A DNA stretch of 64,000 nt, taken from contig NZ_CAKMMF010000004.1 of assembly GCF_927798095.1 (NCBI RefSeq), positions 1 to 64,000 on the forward strand. The letters run 5' to 3'. Below are positions 56,741-64,000 of the stretch, piece by piece. Numbering within the stretch: position 1 is the stretch's first letter; each line of letters starts with the position of its first letter. Under the pieces are notes generated by a model, which did not search any database, was not told the DNA's origin, and saw only the letters and a program-made list of their open reading frames with translations. The translations under genes were made by a program, and so were the position numbers. The DNA is from Paenibacillus plantiphilus. Its GTDB lineage: Bacteria; Bacillota; Bacilli; Paenibacillales; Paenibacillaceae.

Positions 56741-58171
56741 ATGTGGAAACCTGATCGTTCAGACAAAAAACCTATCTATCAGCAGATCGTTGATCATATC
56801 GAACGAAGCATCTCCTACGCCGAGCTTCCGCCAGGCAGCGCCTTGCCCTCCGAGCGCAAGCTTGCCGAGCAGCTTGGCGTGAATCGCAGCACCGTTATTC
56901 AAGCCTATGAGGAATTGCGTGCATCGGGCCTGGTGGAGAGCGTTGTCGGCAGCGGCACACGGGTAAGCCTAACCAAGTGGGGGATTTCGCCCAGCCATAC
57001 CCCGAATTGGCGGCAGTACACAGAAGGCGGGACATTCCTGCCGAACCTGCCGCTTATGAGGCGCATCCGCGAGGTCACGCAAAATGATGCCTCGATTATC
57101 AATATGGCGAGCGGCGAGCTGTCCTCCGATCTGTTCCCGAACACGATCGTGCACCGTTTGCTGCGCGAGCAGCATTTTCAAGAGCATCTTGGTTATGATG
57201 ATCCGCAGGGCTACAGTCCACTACGAAACTCCTTGGTCGCTTCCTTGAAACAGTACAACGGCATCGATACGACGGAATCCTCTCTTCTCATTACCTCCGG
57301 GTCGCAGCAATCGCTCTATCTGATTACCCAATGTCTATTATCCCCAGGAGATGCCGTCGCCATTGAAGATCCGTCCTACTGCTATTCGCTGCCTATGTTC
57401 CAGTCAGCAGGGCTGCGTATTTTCCGCCTGCCCGTCCATCAGGATGGGATCGAGCCGGAGGATATTGCCGCCCTGTATCGGCAGCACCGCATCCGTATGG
57501 TTTTTCTAAATCCGAACTACCAGAACCCTACGGGCACGATACTAAGTGAAGCAAAGCGAAAGCGTCTGCTCGCGATCGCTGCTGATCTGCGCATTCCTAT
57601 CGTGGAGGATGATCCGTTCAGCCTCACTTCCTTCAGCGGCGCAGTTCCTCCGTCACTGAAAGCAATGGATACCGACGGTATCGTCCTGTATATCGGCTCC
57701 CTCTCCAAAATCGCCGCCTCCGGCCTGCGAATCGGATGGATGATAGCCCCCCAATCAGTAATTGGCCGCTTGTCTGACGCAAGACAGCAGATGGACTTCG
57801 GGCTCAGCATCGTATCCCAATGGGTTGCAGAACGGCTGCTCGCCTCCGAAAGCTTTGAAGACCATATACATCAATTGCGGCATGCTCTGGATGGGAAGCA
57901 AAGAATAATGGTTCAATCATTGAAAGATATGCTCGGGGACAAAGTAACCTTCTGTCAGCCTCAGGGCGGCCTGAATTTGTGGTGCAAAATCAATCAGCCG
58001 GTGGACGACAGCAAGCTGCTGGAAGAGTCTATTAAGAGAGGCGTTGTATTCGTGCCTGGGAGCGTATACGGCTCTGAGCCCGGCTATATCCGCTTCAGCT
58101 ATGCCAAGCCCGGGCTCAATGACATTCCCGCCGGAGTGGCTGCTTTCAGCCGGGCTCTCGAAAATATTTAA
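56741..58171 (+). CDS. MocR-family regulator (GntR HTH fused to aminotransferase domain)
   Basis: A 476-residue fusion. N-terminal GntR winged helix (about residues 1-75: PIYQQIVDHIERSI, LPSERKLAEQLGVNRSTVIQAYEELRASGLVE) and C-terminal fold-type I aminotransferase domain (about 110-476) with SGSQQSLYLITQCLL, NPNYQNPTG and the PLP Lys in YIGSLSKIAASGLRIGW. AGGAAG is 8 bp before the ATG at 56741. MocR regulators use PLP or an amino-compound as effector; the divergent nitrilase/HemD-like operon may be its target. Confidence 0.93.
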   Translation: MWKPDRSDKKPIYQQIVDHIERSISYAELPPGSALPSERKLAEQLGVNRSTVIQAYEELRASGLVESVVGSGTRVSLTKWGISPSHTPNWRQYTEGGTFLPNLPLMRRIREVTQNDASIINMASGELSSDLFPNTIVHRLLREQHFQEHLGYDDPQGYSPLRNSLVASLKQYNGIDTTESSLLITSGSQQSLYLITQCLLSPGDAVAIEDPSYCYSLPMFQSAGLRIFRLPVHQDGIEPEDIAALYRQHRIRMVFLNPNYQNPTGTILSEAKRKRLLAIAADLRIPIVEDDPFSLTSFSGAVPPSLKAMDTDGIVLYIGSLSKIAASGLRIGWMIAPQSVIGRLSDARQQMDFGLSIVSQWVAERLLASESFEDHIHQLRHALDGKQRIMVQSLKDMLGDKVTFCQPQGGLNLWCKINQPVDDSKLLEESIKRGVVFVPGSVYGSEPGYIRFSYAKPGLNDIPAGVAAFSRALENI

Positions 58172-58173
58172 CA

Positions 58174-58220
58174 GCAGGAGGGGCTGTTCCAAATATGTTT
58201 GGACAGCCCCTCCTGCTTCT
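58174..58220. terminator. Bidirectional terminator
   Basis: GCAGGAGGGGCTGT and ACAGCCCCTCCTGC form a perfect 14-bp stem, with inner CAAA/TTTG pairing, followed by TTCTTCT. It lies between the convergent MocR and ECF genes. Confidence 0.88.
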
Positions 58221-58244
58221 TCTCCGTCAAAGCCTGCATACATA

Positions 58245-60194
58245 CTACAGCGCCCACATATACAGCACGGCAAACAGCAGAACCCCTGCCGCAATACAGA
58301 TCCATTCCCGCCTCGTCCAAGGCAGCCGCGCCATTCCTTCCCTTCGCAGGCGCTTCAACTGGTAGCCCCTTGCTTCGAGCGTCAGCGACAGGTCCTCCGC
58401 ATATTTCATCATGGAGAGCAGGAATGGAATAAGGAACACCGGAATTTCCCGCAGGCGCAAGGACCCCTTCTTCGCCTGTGATTTGCCGCGTGCCTGAACG
58501 ATAATGAGCATGCGATCCATCTCCTGAAGCAGCCTTGGCAGGAACCTCATGAGCAGCGTAGCGGCAAAGGCAAAGGGTGCGACCGGGATGCCGAAGCGTT
58601 CCAGAAATGATAGAGCCTGCTCCAGCGCCATCTGCATCCGCTTTGCTCCAGTCGTCACTGCGAGCAGAATGCCTAGCAGCATGACAAAAAGAAATCGGAC
58701 CAGCAGCTCAAAGGTCTTGCTCGCAGGCGCAGTGGAGAAATAGATTCGTTCGGGCAGCCATGAATCCGAGGCAAAAATAATCGTAATTCCAGAAACAACC
58801 GTAGAAATCACAATAAAATATAGAAAGGGCTTGGCAGGCCTCAGCAAGCTCCGATACGCCACGCCTGAGAGGATGATGAGACTCCCTGTGAGGAGCGCCG
58901 ATACGCCAATTCCAGCCCAGCTATGCTGCATGAGAATAGCGGCTGTTAGCAGCACATAAACAATCCACTTCGCACTAGGATGCAGCTGCTGCAGCAATTG
59001 CGCTGCTGCCCCCATCCTTGCTGCTCCAGCTTGCTTGGCCTCGCTAGTACCGGCTGCTAGAATTGACGCTTCAGGAGGCGATTCCGCTGCATGCTCTTCA
59101 CCCGATGTCGCCGTTCTGTGCTCCGTCGCATAATCTCCACTGGGCACCGCAGTCCCGCTCTCCGCCGCATAATCCCCACCGAATGCTCCCGTCCCGCTCT
59201 CCGCCTTACGAACTCCATCGAATGCTGCAGTTTTCGGGTTCGCTGTTCCGTGGCTTTCCCTCTCCCTCGGGCCCAATATCCTGTCGGCCATCGCCTCAGC
59301 GGTCAAGGGAACGTCTTCTGTCCCCTCGATTCCCATCCCCGTTCCAGCCTCGCGCAGTTGGGCCATCAGTTGAAGCGCTGAAGGAAGCCCGATCTCTGTC
59401 TCCAGCCACAGCTCGGGCCTTGCCAGCAGCTCTTGAGGAGTTCCTGCTGCCGCGAGCGCACCGTTATGCAGAATAAGGACACGGTCCGCAAGCGGTAGGA
59501 ACGTGTCCAGATCATGACTGACTACGATTACACCGCCGTCAGCAGCTTCCTTCTGCTGCTTCAGGCAGCGAAGCAGCGGCCCCACTCCCTGCGGGTCGAT
59601 TCCTGCGGTAGGCTCGTCCAGCAGGAGCCACGTTGGTCTGGTCGCCAAAGTAGTCGCGAGCGCGACCTTCCTCTTCTGTCCATCGGACAAAGTGAGAAAG
59701 GACTCCGAAAGGATGTCTGTTGGAAGTCCCATTTGCCTCAATGCGCCATCGATCCGCTCTGCCTGCACTGCCTTGGAGAGGCGATACGGACGGAGGGAAT
59801 AACGGAATTCCTTCTCGATGCTGTCCGCGAACAACTGCCTCTCAGGGTATTGGAACACGATCCCGATGGAACGATGCAGCAGCGCGTGCAGCCGGTTCCC
59901 GTCCTCCCACAACGAATGCGCCCCGTACCTTACAGCTCCACGGCTCAAAGGCATCAGTCCGGCAATCGTCTGCAGCAGCGTCGTCTTGCCCGAGCCCGCA
60001 GTTCCCGCAATCAAGGTAATCGTATTGGGCTCGATGCGGCAGCGAATGCTCTGCAGCAAAGGTTTCGCCGCCTGCCCCTTGCCCTGATCCCCGGGATAAA
60101 CCCATACATCCTCCAGCGCTACGCCCGTTCTATCCGCCGGAGCCTGCTGGCCCGCAGCAGAAGCTGTCGGCAGCGTCTCCCTATTCATTCCCAT
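58245..60194 (-). CDS. ECF transporter fusion: ATPase (EcfA) plus transmembrane EcfT
   Basis: A 649-residue fused protein. ATPase domain about residues 20-265: Walker A GTAGSGKTTLL, Q-loop IVFQYPERQLF, signature LSDGQKRKVALA (Asp in place of the usual second Gly) and LLLDEPTAG. A hydrophilic linker (about 300-375) contains degenerate 14-residue repeats. EcfT part about 385-649: five to six membrane segments, with the A-R-G coupling motifs IVQARGKS and LEARGYQLKRL. It is the second ATPase and the scaffold of an ECF vitamin transporter; the first ATPase is upstream, and BioY is divergent. The start (ATG at 60194; 60188 also possible) overlaps the upstream gene by 10 bp. Confidence 0.88.
   Translation of the reverse strand: MGMNRETLPTASAAGQQAPADRTGVALEDVWVYPGDQGKGQAAKPLLQSIRCRIEPNTITLIAGTAGSGKTTLLQTIAGLMPLSRGAVRYGAHSLWEDGNRLHALLHRSIGIVFQYPERQLFADSIEKEFRYSLRPYRLSKAVQAERIDGALRQMGLPTDILSESFLTLSDGQKRKVALATTLATRPTWLLLDEPTAGIDPQGVGPLLRCLKQQKEAADGGVIVVSHDLDTFLPLADRVLILHNGALAAAGTPQELLARPELWLETEIGLPSALQLMAQLREAGTGMGIEGTEDVPLTAEAMADRILGPRERESHGTANPKTAAFDGVRKAESGTGAFGGDYAAESGTAVPSGDYATEHRTATSGEEHAAESPPEASILAAGTSEAKQAGAARMGAAAQLLQQLHPSAKWIVYVLLTAAILMQHSWAGIGVSALLTGSLIILSGVAYRSLLRPAKPFLYFIVISTVVSGITIIFASDSWLPERIYFSTAPASKTFELLVRFLFVMLLGILLAVTTGAKRMQMALEQALSFLERFGIPVAPFAFAATLLMRFLPRLLQEMDRMLIIVQARGKSQAKKGSLRLREIPVFLIPFLLSMMKYAEDLSLTLEARGYQLKRLRREGMARLPWTRREWICIAAGVLLFAVLYMWAL
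59091..59240 (-). repeat. Degenerate 42-bp tandem repeats in the ecfA-ecfT linker
   Basis: About three to four imperfect copies of a 42-bp (14-residue) unit, read as the AESGT...GGDYA pattern, inside the fused gene. The reading frame is kept, so it changes the linker length only. Confidence 0.65.
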
Positions 60195-61030
60195 GCGGAC
60201 ACAGCCTTTCCAAGTTCCTCGATAGAGAAAGGAAGCGGATGAAGCCGCCTGCCCCGTTTCATGAGCTCCAGCGCAAGCTGGACAGCATACGGAGGGCTGA
60301 AACCCAAACGCTCGCATGCTGAGCCGACCTCTCCAGACCGCGGATAAAAGAACGTCTCTCTCGATCCGTCGAACACGATTGCGCCAGACTCCAGCGCGAC
60401 GATCCGCTCGCTTGCCTCCAGCTCGTCCAGCAGCTGCGTAATCCAGACGATGGTCGTGCCCTCAACATGCAAGCTGCGGGCAGCTTGAAGCAGACGCTGA
60501 CGCGACATCGGGTCCAGCATGGAGGCCGCCTCGTCGAAGATCAGCACTTCAGGCTGTACCGCCAAGCAGCCTGCTGCCTGCAGCAGCTGCTTCTGTCCGC
60601 CGGATAGAACGGCTGGGGAAGCATCCGCCAATGCGGTCAGCCCAACCTTGTCCAGCGCATTCATCGCGAGCCCGTGTATCTCCCCGGAAGGGAAGCCGTA
60701 ATTGTCCAATCCGAAGCGGACATCCTCATAGACGGTCTCACCCATCATCTGCACGTCCGGATTTTGAAATATAATCTGAACAAAGGGCCTATAGCTTGCT
60801 CCAGGTTGATTGCTGTATACAACCGTTCCCGTCGTTGCAGGGTACAGCTTTGCCATAAGCTTGGCCAGCGTGCTTTTTCCGCTGCCGTTCGCACCTACAA
60901 TAGCAAGCCATTGCCCCTTCGGTATATGCATATCCGTCTCCTGCAGCAGCGTTTTAGTTCCGCCTGCTGCAGCTGCTGCATAGGACACCCCTTGCAGGTC
61001 TATGGATGAAGCTTTCATCTTGTTTTCCAT
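60185..61030 (-). CDS. ecfA: ECF transporter ATPase, first subunit
   Basis: A 281-residue ATPase: Walker A GANGSGKSTL, Q-loop IIFQNPDVQMMGETVYEDV (the EcfA Q-helix region), signature LSGGQKQLL, Walker B LIFDEAASMLDP. Cytoplasmic, pairs with the ATPase domain of the fused partner. It overlaps the next gene by 10 bp and is divergent from bioY, so it forms the energising module of a biotin (and maybe shared) ECF importer. Confidence 0.92.
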   Translation of the reverse strand: MENKMKASSIDLQGVSYAAAAAGGTKTLLQETDMHIPKGQWLAIVGANGSGKSTLAKLMAKLYPATTGTVVYSNQPGASYRPFVQIIFQNPDVQMMGETVYEDVRFGLDNYGFPSGEIHGLAMNALDKVGLTALADASPAVLSGGQKQLLQAAGCLAVQPEVLIFDEAASMLDPMSRQRLLQAARSLHVEGTTIVWITQLLDELEASERIVALESGAIVFDGSRETFFYPRSGEVGSACERLGFSPPYAVQLALELMKRGRRLHPLPFSIEELGKAVSAWE

Positions 61031-61043
61031 TTATATTTAACTC

Positions 61044-61098
61044 TTTCCAATAAAAATCGATCATGCTACAATGCAAATGTTCATATTAGGTTAACAAA
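61044..61098 (+). promoter_or_regulatory. bioY promoter with a candidate BirA half-site
   Basis: TACAAT (-10, 61067-61072) with a weak TTTCCA -35 17 bp upstream. The downstream GTTAACAA (61091-61098) matches one half-site of the BirA operator known from Firmicute biotin genes; the left half is not clear. Confidence 0.45.
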
Positions 61099-61115
61099 TT
61101 AAAGGAGATCCTGCA

Positions 61116-61715
61116 ATGAAAACTGTTTTATCTATGAGGGGCATCGTATTCAGCGCGCTTTTTGCAGCCCTGCTTATCGCATCCAGTTATGTGAACCTTC
61201 ACTTGGGCTTCTCGCCGGTTCCGATCACGATTGAGAATCTGGTCGTCATGCTGACCGGCGCCATTCTTGGCCCCTTGTACGGCTTTCTCAGCGTATCGCT
61301 TGTCATCGTGCTTTCCGTGATCGGCATTCCCACACTGCATGGCAGCAGCGGCGCCGCTCTTCTGCTGGGACCAACAGGCGGGTTCATCTGGGCCTATCCT
61401 TTCGCCGCCCTGTTCATCGGCCTTATTGTCCAACGGATTAAAGGGCGCTCCGCAGCAAGCATCGCCCTCATCTGGCTGACACTGGAGCTGTTCGGCTCGC
61501 TGCTTCTGTACGTATTCGGCGTACCTTGGCTCGCGCATTCAGCCAACTTAACCTGGCAACAGGCGATGGCTCTCGGCTGCTACCCTTTTTTGGCTGGAGA
61601 TGCGGTCAAAGCGGTCATTGCAGCCATCATCATCCTGCCGGTCAGAAACGCTTTCCCGATCTCCCGCATTACAGGCGCCAGACCAGCCCGACAGCAGTCC
61701 GCCACTCGCAGATAA
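61116..61715 (+). CDS. bioY: Biotin transporter substrate-binding protein BioY
   Basis: A 199-residue S-component of an ECF transporter, with six membrane segments. N-terminal VLSMRGIVFSALFAALLIAS, then the PVPITIENLVVMLTGAILGPLYGFLS stretch and GPTGGFIWAYPFAALFIG are typical of BioY. It binds biotin outside and is turned by the EcfA-EcfA/T module. AAAGGAGATC before the ATG. The unusual C-terminal basic tail (TGARPARQQSATRR) is cytoplasmic. Confidence 0.96.
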   Translation: MKTVLSMRGIVFSALFAALLIASSYVNLHLGFSPVPITIENLVVMLTGAILGPLYGFLSVSLVIVLSVIGIPTLHGSSGAALLLGPTGGFIWAYPFAALFIGLIVQRIKGRSAASIALIWLTLELFGSLLLYVFGVPWLAHSANLTWQQAMALGCYPFLAGDAVKAVIAAIIILPVRNAFPISRITGARPARQQSATRR

Positions 61716-61735
61716 GATAGCGCGGCCGAGCCGAG

Positions 61736-62215
61736 CTACTTGCGAAACAGGACTGCTATATATTTGGCAATGCGCACACTGGCTTCCGCACGGACAACAT
61801 CTCGAATCATCGTGAAATTGTCCTCGTAGCCGCGGCAAATAAAGCGGAACTGGATTGTATTGTCGATCCGTTCCTCTTCGTACACTTTAATATTCCGTTC
61901 CTTCAACACTTTCCGAACACGGACAAGGTCGGTATGGATCAGGTCTAGAAGCGCTTGTGCTGCGTTGACGTAAAGCTTCCGCAGCGAGTAGGTCGTGTTT
62001 TCGATTGATCTGAGATTGGTCTCCACGATGGAGAGAATAAGAGGCAGAAGCGCATATTCACGAACAAGGTTAATTTCCTCCGTGGTGGGTATATTTTTGC
62101 GCGGGGCTGATTCTCTCTCTCCTCCCTGTCGGTGTTTAATTAAACGCTCGCGGTGCTCGGGCAGCATCATACGGCTCGATTCCCATAGTCCATTTCCTTC
62201 AAGTTTTTTACTCAT
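61736..62215 (-). CDS. YolD-like N-terminus protein, partner of UvrX polymerase
   Basis: A 159-residue protein. The N-terminal LWESSRMMLPEHRERLIKH (about residues 10-28) resembles YolD-like proteins, which often accompany Y-family polymerases. The longer C-terminal part, mostly helical (NLRSIENTTYSLRKLYVNAAQALLDLIH) and ending in an RFICRGYEDNF strand pattern, is not in the usual YolD (about 90 residues). Start overlaps the end of the polymerase gene by 4 bp (ATGA), so coupled translation is expected. Role unknown; possibly a polymerase accessory. Confidence 0.72.
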   Translation of the reverse strand: MSKKLEGNGLWESSRMMLPEHRERLIKHRQGGERESAPRKNIPTTEEINLVREYALLPLILSIVETNLRSIENTTYSLRKLYVNAAQALLDLIHTDLVRVRKVLKERNIKVYEEERIDNTIQFRFICRGYEDNFTMIRDVVRAEASVRIAKYIAVLFRK

Positions 62216-63471
62216 TTATAATGCCCCCCGATTTTGATCGCACGCTCACGCGCTTGCCCCGCCTCTCTTAACGAGGATGCCCGCAATATCGATGCCACGC
62301 CGTATCTCTGCTTGATGCCATCAACTGCCCGGTCCAGATCGCGCAGCTTCTCGCGCTCCCCCATCGTCAGCTGGTACTCCCGGTCACCCGTTAATGATGA
62401 TAAAGTTACTGCGAGCTTGCGGACGGGCAGGCCATCCCAATGCCGATTAAACAGCAGCCTGACAGCCTCGTATACTTCTACGGCTATATTCGTCGGATCC
62501 GCAAGCTTCATCTGCCGAAAGAAGCCTGTGGGCCGATCAAAGTCCGCTCCCTGGGCTCCCGCTGCAACAACCCGTCCCATATATCCCTTCTCACGGCAGC
62601 GGCGGCAAACCTCATCGCTTAACTCCAGCAGCACCGTATCAATTTCGTCCCGACTGCTGTAATCGCGCGGCAATGTCATGCCATGTCCGACCGATTGCTG
62701 AAAATCGTGCGTGCCCGGCGTAACCGACGAATCATCGACGCCATTGGCGGTACGCCAGTAGACTTCCGCATTAATATCGCTGTTCTTGCCTAAGCGAAAG
62801 CGCATTTTCCGTTTCAAATCCGGCAATGGCGTGGACGCAAGATCGCCTATTGTCTCTATTCCCATACGGTTAAAGTGTGATGTCATTCGGCCGGCCACAC
62901 CGAACATATCGCTAATTTGCCGAGGCCACAATGTCATTGGGAGGTCTGATTTCCGCAGCGTAAAAATACCCGATTCGTTCTTCTTCGCGAATAGGTCGCA
63001 GGCCATTTTGGCAAGAATTTTCGTTGAGCTTATACCTACTCGCGCCCACACCCCCGTCTGAGTCCGCACCCTCGTTTGGATTTGCTGCGCGATCTCTTCA
63101 GGCGATCCAAAGAGCGCCGCCGATGCCGTTACATCGAGAAACTGCTCGTCGATGCTGAACGACTCAACCAGTTCTGTAAAATGCTCGAACGTTTTCGTAA
63201 TTAACATGGATACGTCAATATAGGTTTGCATGCGGGGGCGAATAACGATGAGCTCCTGACACTTGGCAAGCGCCTGGCCAAGTGTCTCGGCAGCCTTGAT
63301 GCCGTGAGTCTTGGCAATGGGACATGCCGCGAGAATAATGCCGCTGCGGCGTGTCGGATCACCCGCCACTACAACTGGCTTATCGTGATATTCCGGATGA
63401 GCCGCTTTCTCTATGCTGGCATAAAACGACTGGCAATCCACTAACATAATAACGCGCTCAACCGGTATCAT
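62212..63471 (-). CDS. uvrX: Y-family DNA polymerase, UvrX/YqjW-like
   Basis: A 419-residue error-prone translesion polymerase. Catalytic metal residues: Asp in MLVDCQSFYASIE (near residue 11) and Asp-Glu in FSIDEQFLDVT (near 106). WARVGISSTKILAKMACDLFAKK is the palm/thumb signature, and the little-finger domain starts near 245. It lacks the C-terminal clamp tail of DinB proper, which fits the UvrX/YqjW subgroup. A LexA-type box lies 44 bp upstream, so it should be SOS induced. Confidence 0.92.
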   Translation of the reverse strand: MIPVERVIMLVDCQSFYASIEKAAHPEYHDKPVVVAGDPTRRSGIILAACPIAKTHGIKAAETLGQALAKCQELIVIRPRMQTYIDVSMLITKTFEHFTELVESFSIDEQFLDVTASAALFGSPEEIAQQIQTRVRTQTGVWARVGISSTKILAKMACDLFAKKNESGIFTLRKSDLPMTLWPRQISDMFGVAGRMTSHFNRMGIETIGDLASTPLPDLKRKMRFRLGKNSDINAEVYWRTANGVDDSSVTPGTHDFQQSVGHGMTLPRDYSSRDEIDTVLLELSDEVCRRCREKGYMGRVVAAGAQGADFDRPTGFFRQMKLADPTNIAVEVYEAVRLLFNRHWDGLPVRKLAVTLSSLTGDREYQLTMGEREKLRDLDRAVDGIKQRYGVASILRASSLREAGQARERAIKIGGHYK

Positions 63472-63514
63472 GACACACCGCCTCCAAATACGAACATGTG
63501 ATCCTATTATACAC

Positions 63515-63528
63515 CGAATGTATGTTCG
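63515..63528 (-). promoter_or_regulatory. LexA/DinR box of the uvrX operon
   Basis: CGAATGTATGTTCG matches the Bacillus SOS box CGAAC-N4-GTTCG with one mismatch. A second, half-matching site (CGAAC at 63491) is nearer the gene. A TATAAT -10 lies between them. Confidence 0.75.
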
Positions 63529-63613
63529 TAATGCAACGGTAATTCATCCATTTTCAGCATTGAAGAGGATAAGCTGTAAAAAAATGCGCGAATTTATACA
63601 GAATATGATAATA

Positions 63614-63641
63614 TATAATAACTTAAACGTTTAAGTTATTA
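63614..63641 (+). promoter_or_regulatory. -10 element with overlapping 26-bp palindrome
   Basis: TATAAT (63614-63619) overlaps a perfect 26-bp palindrome (63616-63641; half-site TAATAACTTAAAC, axis between 63628 and 63629). It ends at the AAGGAGG of the downstream MFS gene. Likely operator of a TetR- or MarR-type repressor. Confidence 0.7.
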
Positions 63642-63654
63642 AGGAGGCATGAAT

Positions 63655-64000
63655 GTGTTTATTCCTACTCAAGAAGCAGCTCTGCCCCGGCAAGAAACGC
63701 AAAGCATTTGGCGCAATCGAAATTTTGTATTGGTGCTCTCCGGCTACACCCTCTCTACCTTCGGCAACTGCTTTCACAGCGTCGCGCTTAGTCTATGGAT
63801 ATTGCAATCGACCGGAAGCGCCCGTTATATGTCCGCGATAATGCTGATTTATATTTTCACCCAGTTAGCCTTCGGCACCTTGGCAGGGACCGTTGTCGAT
63901 CGGATGGACCGGCGAAAACTGATGTGGATGGCGGATTTCATCAGAGGCGCGCTCGTGCTTGGAGTCGCCCTTTGCGTCTCCGTTCCGCACATTCCCATCG
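63655..64000 (+). CDS. MFS transporter, N-terminal part (cut by window end)
   Basis: The first 115 codons of a major facilitator. The GTG at 63655 has AAGGAGG 7 bp ahead of it; an in-frame ATG at 63649 is closer to it. Sequence visible: NRNFVLVLSGYTLSTFGNCFHSVALSLWIL (TM1), TQLAFGTLAGTVVDRMDRRKLMWMADF (TM2 and motif A). The start is like macrolide-efflux/Bcr-type pumps. The gene continues past 64000. Repressor not seen. Confidence 0.85.
   Translation, partial: MFIPTQEAALPRQETQSIWRNRNFVLVLSGYTLSTFGNCFHSVALSLWILQSTGSARYMSAIMLIYIFTQLAFGTLAGTVVDRMDRRKLMWMADFIRGALVLGVALCVSVPHIPI

Overview
The window looks like a chromosomal segment of a Paenibacillus-type member of the Bacillales. The left edge carries the 5' end of a 16S rRNA gene of Firmicutes/Paenibacillaceae type. 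Ribosome binding sites are mostly strong GGAGG-type sites, start codons include GTG and TTG, Rho-independent hairpin terminators are frequent, and the gene families (ppaC, YjcZ-like peptide, CsoR, UvrX-type polymerase, Btr-type AraC regulator, MocR regulator, odhAB, BioY/ECF) fit this group. The organism is inferred; no database search was possible.

Layout: 1-350 is the rrn start and its promoter. 0.8-18.7 kb is mixed housekeeping and stress content: Mn-dependent pyrophosphatase, an alpha/beta hydrolase, a DUF3990-like protein with an overlapping small partner, a DinG/YoaA-like helicase, an ECF sigma/anti-sigma pair, MsrAB, a parvulin-type foldase, an unassigned zinc-ribbon/winged-helix/NDT-like protein, a TipAS-type MerR regulator, a neopullulanase-type GH13 enzyme behind a possible attenuator, a nucleotidyltransferase and an SDR. 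18.8-25.9 kb is an iron region: an FbpABC-like ferric ABC transporter under one Fur box, and a response regulator, histidine kinase and second ferric-binding lipoprotein under another. 26.2-27.9 kb is an ABC exporter next to a small intergenic repeat.

28.0-45.7 kb is the most notable part: an NRPS-independent (NIS) siderophore locus. An eight-gene minus-strand operon (43835 down to 33066) encodes an NtaA/SnaA-type flavin monooxygenase, three IucA/IucC synthetases, SbnA- and SbnB-like enzymes for 2,3-diaminopropionate, an SbnH-like PLP decarboxylase and an SsuE-like FMN reductase. It is followed by a five-gene uptake operon (siderophore-binding lipoprotein, two FecCD permeases, a nitroreductase and an MFS transporter), and is flanked by a divergent Btr-like AraC regulator fused to a siderophore-binding domain. 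Fur boxes precede all three units. The gene set resembles staphyloferrin B, but no SbnG citrate synthase or SbnI is present here, and a two-component flavin monooxygenase is added, which suggests an altered product or a built-in route to oxidise the chelator.

45.8-64.0 kb returns to general metabolism: CsoR/CopZ copper control, dNTPase, adenosine deaminase, 2-oxoglutarate dehydrogenase E1/E2, an ArsR-family metal sensor, a nitrilase with a HemD-like protein opposite a MocR regulator, a biotin ECF transporter whose second ATPase is fused to EcfT, an SOS-controlled Y-family polymerase with a small partner, and the start of an MFS exporter behind a 26-bp palindrome. The window cuts this last gene and the 16S gene.
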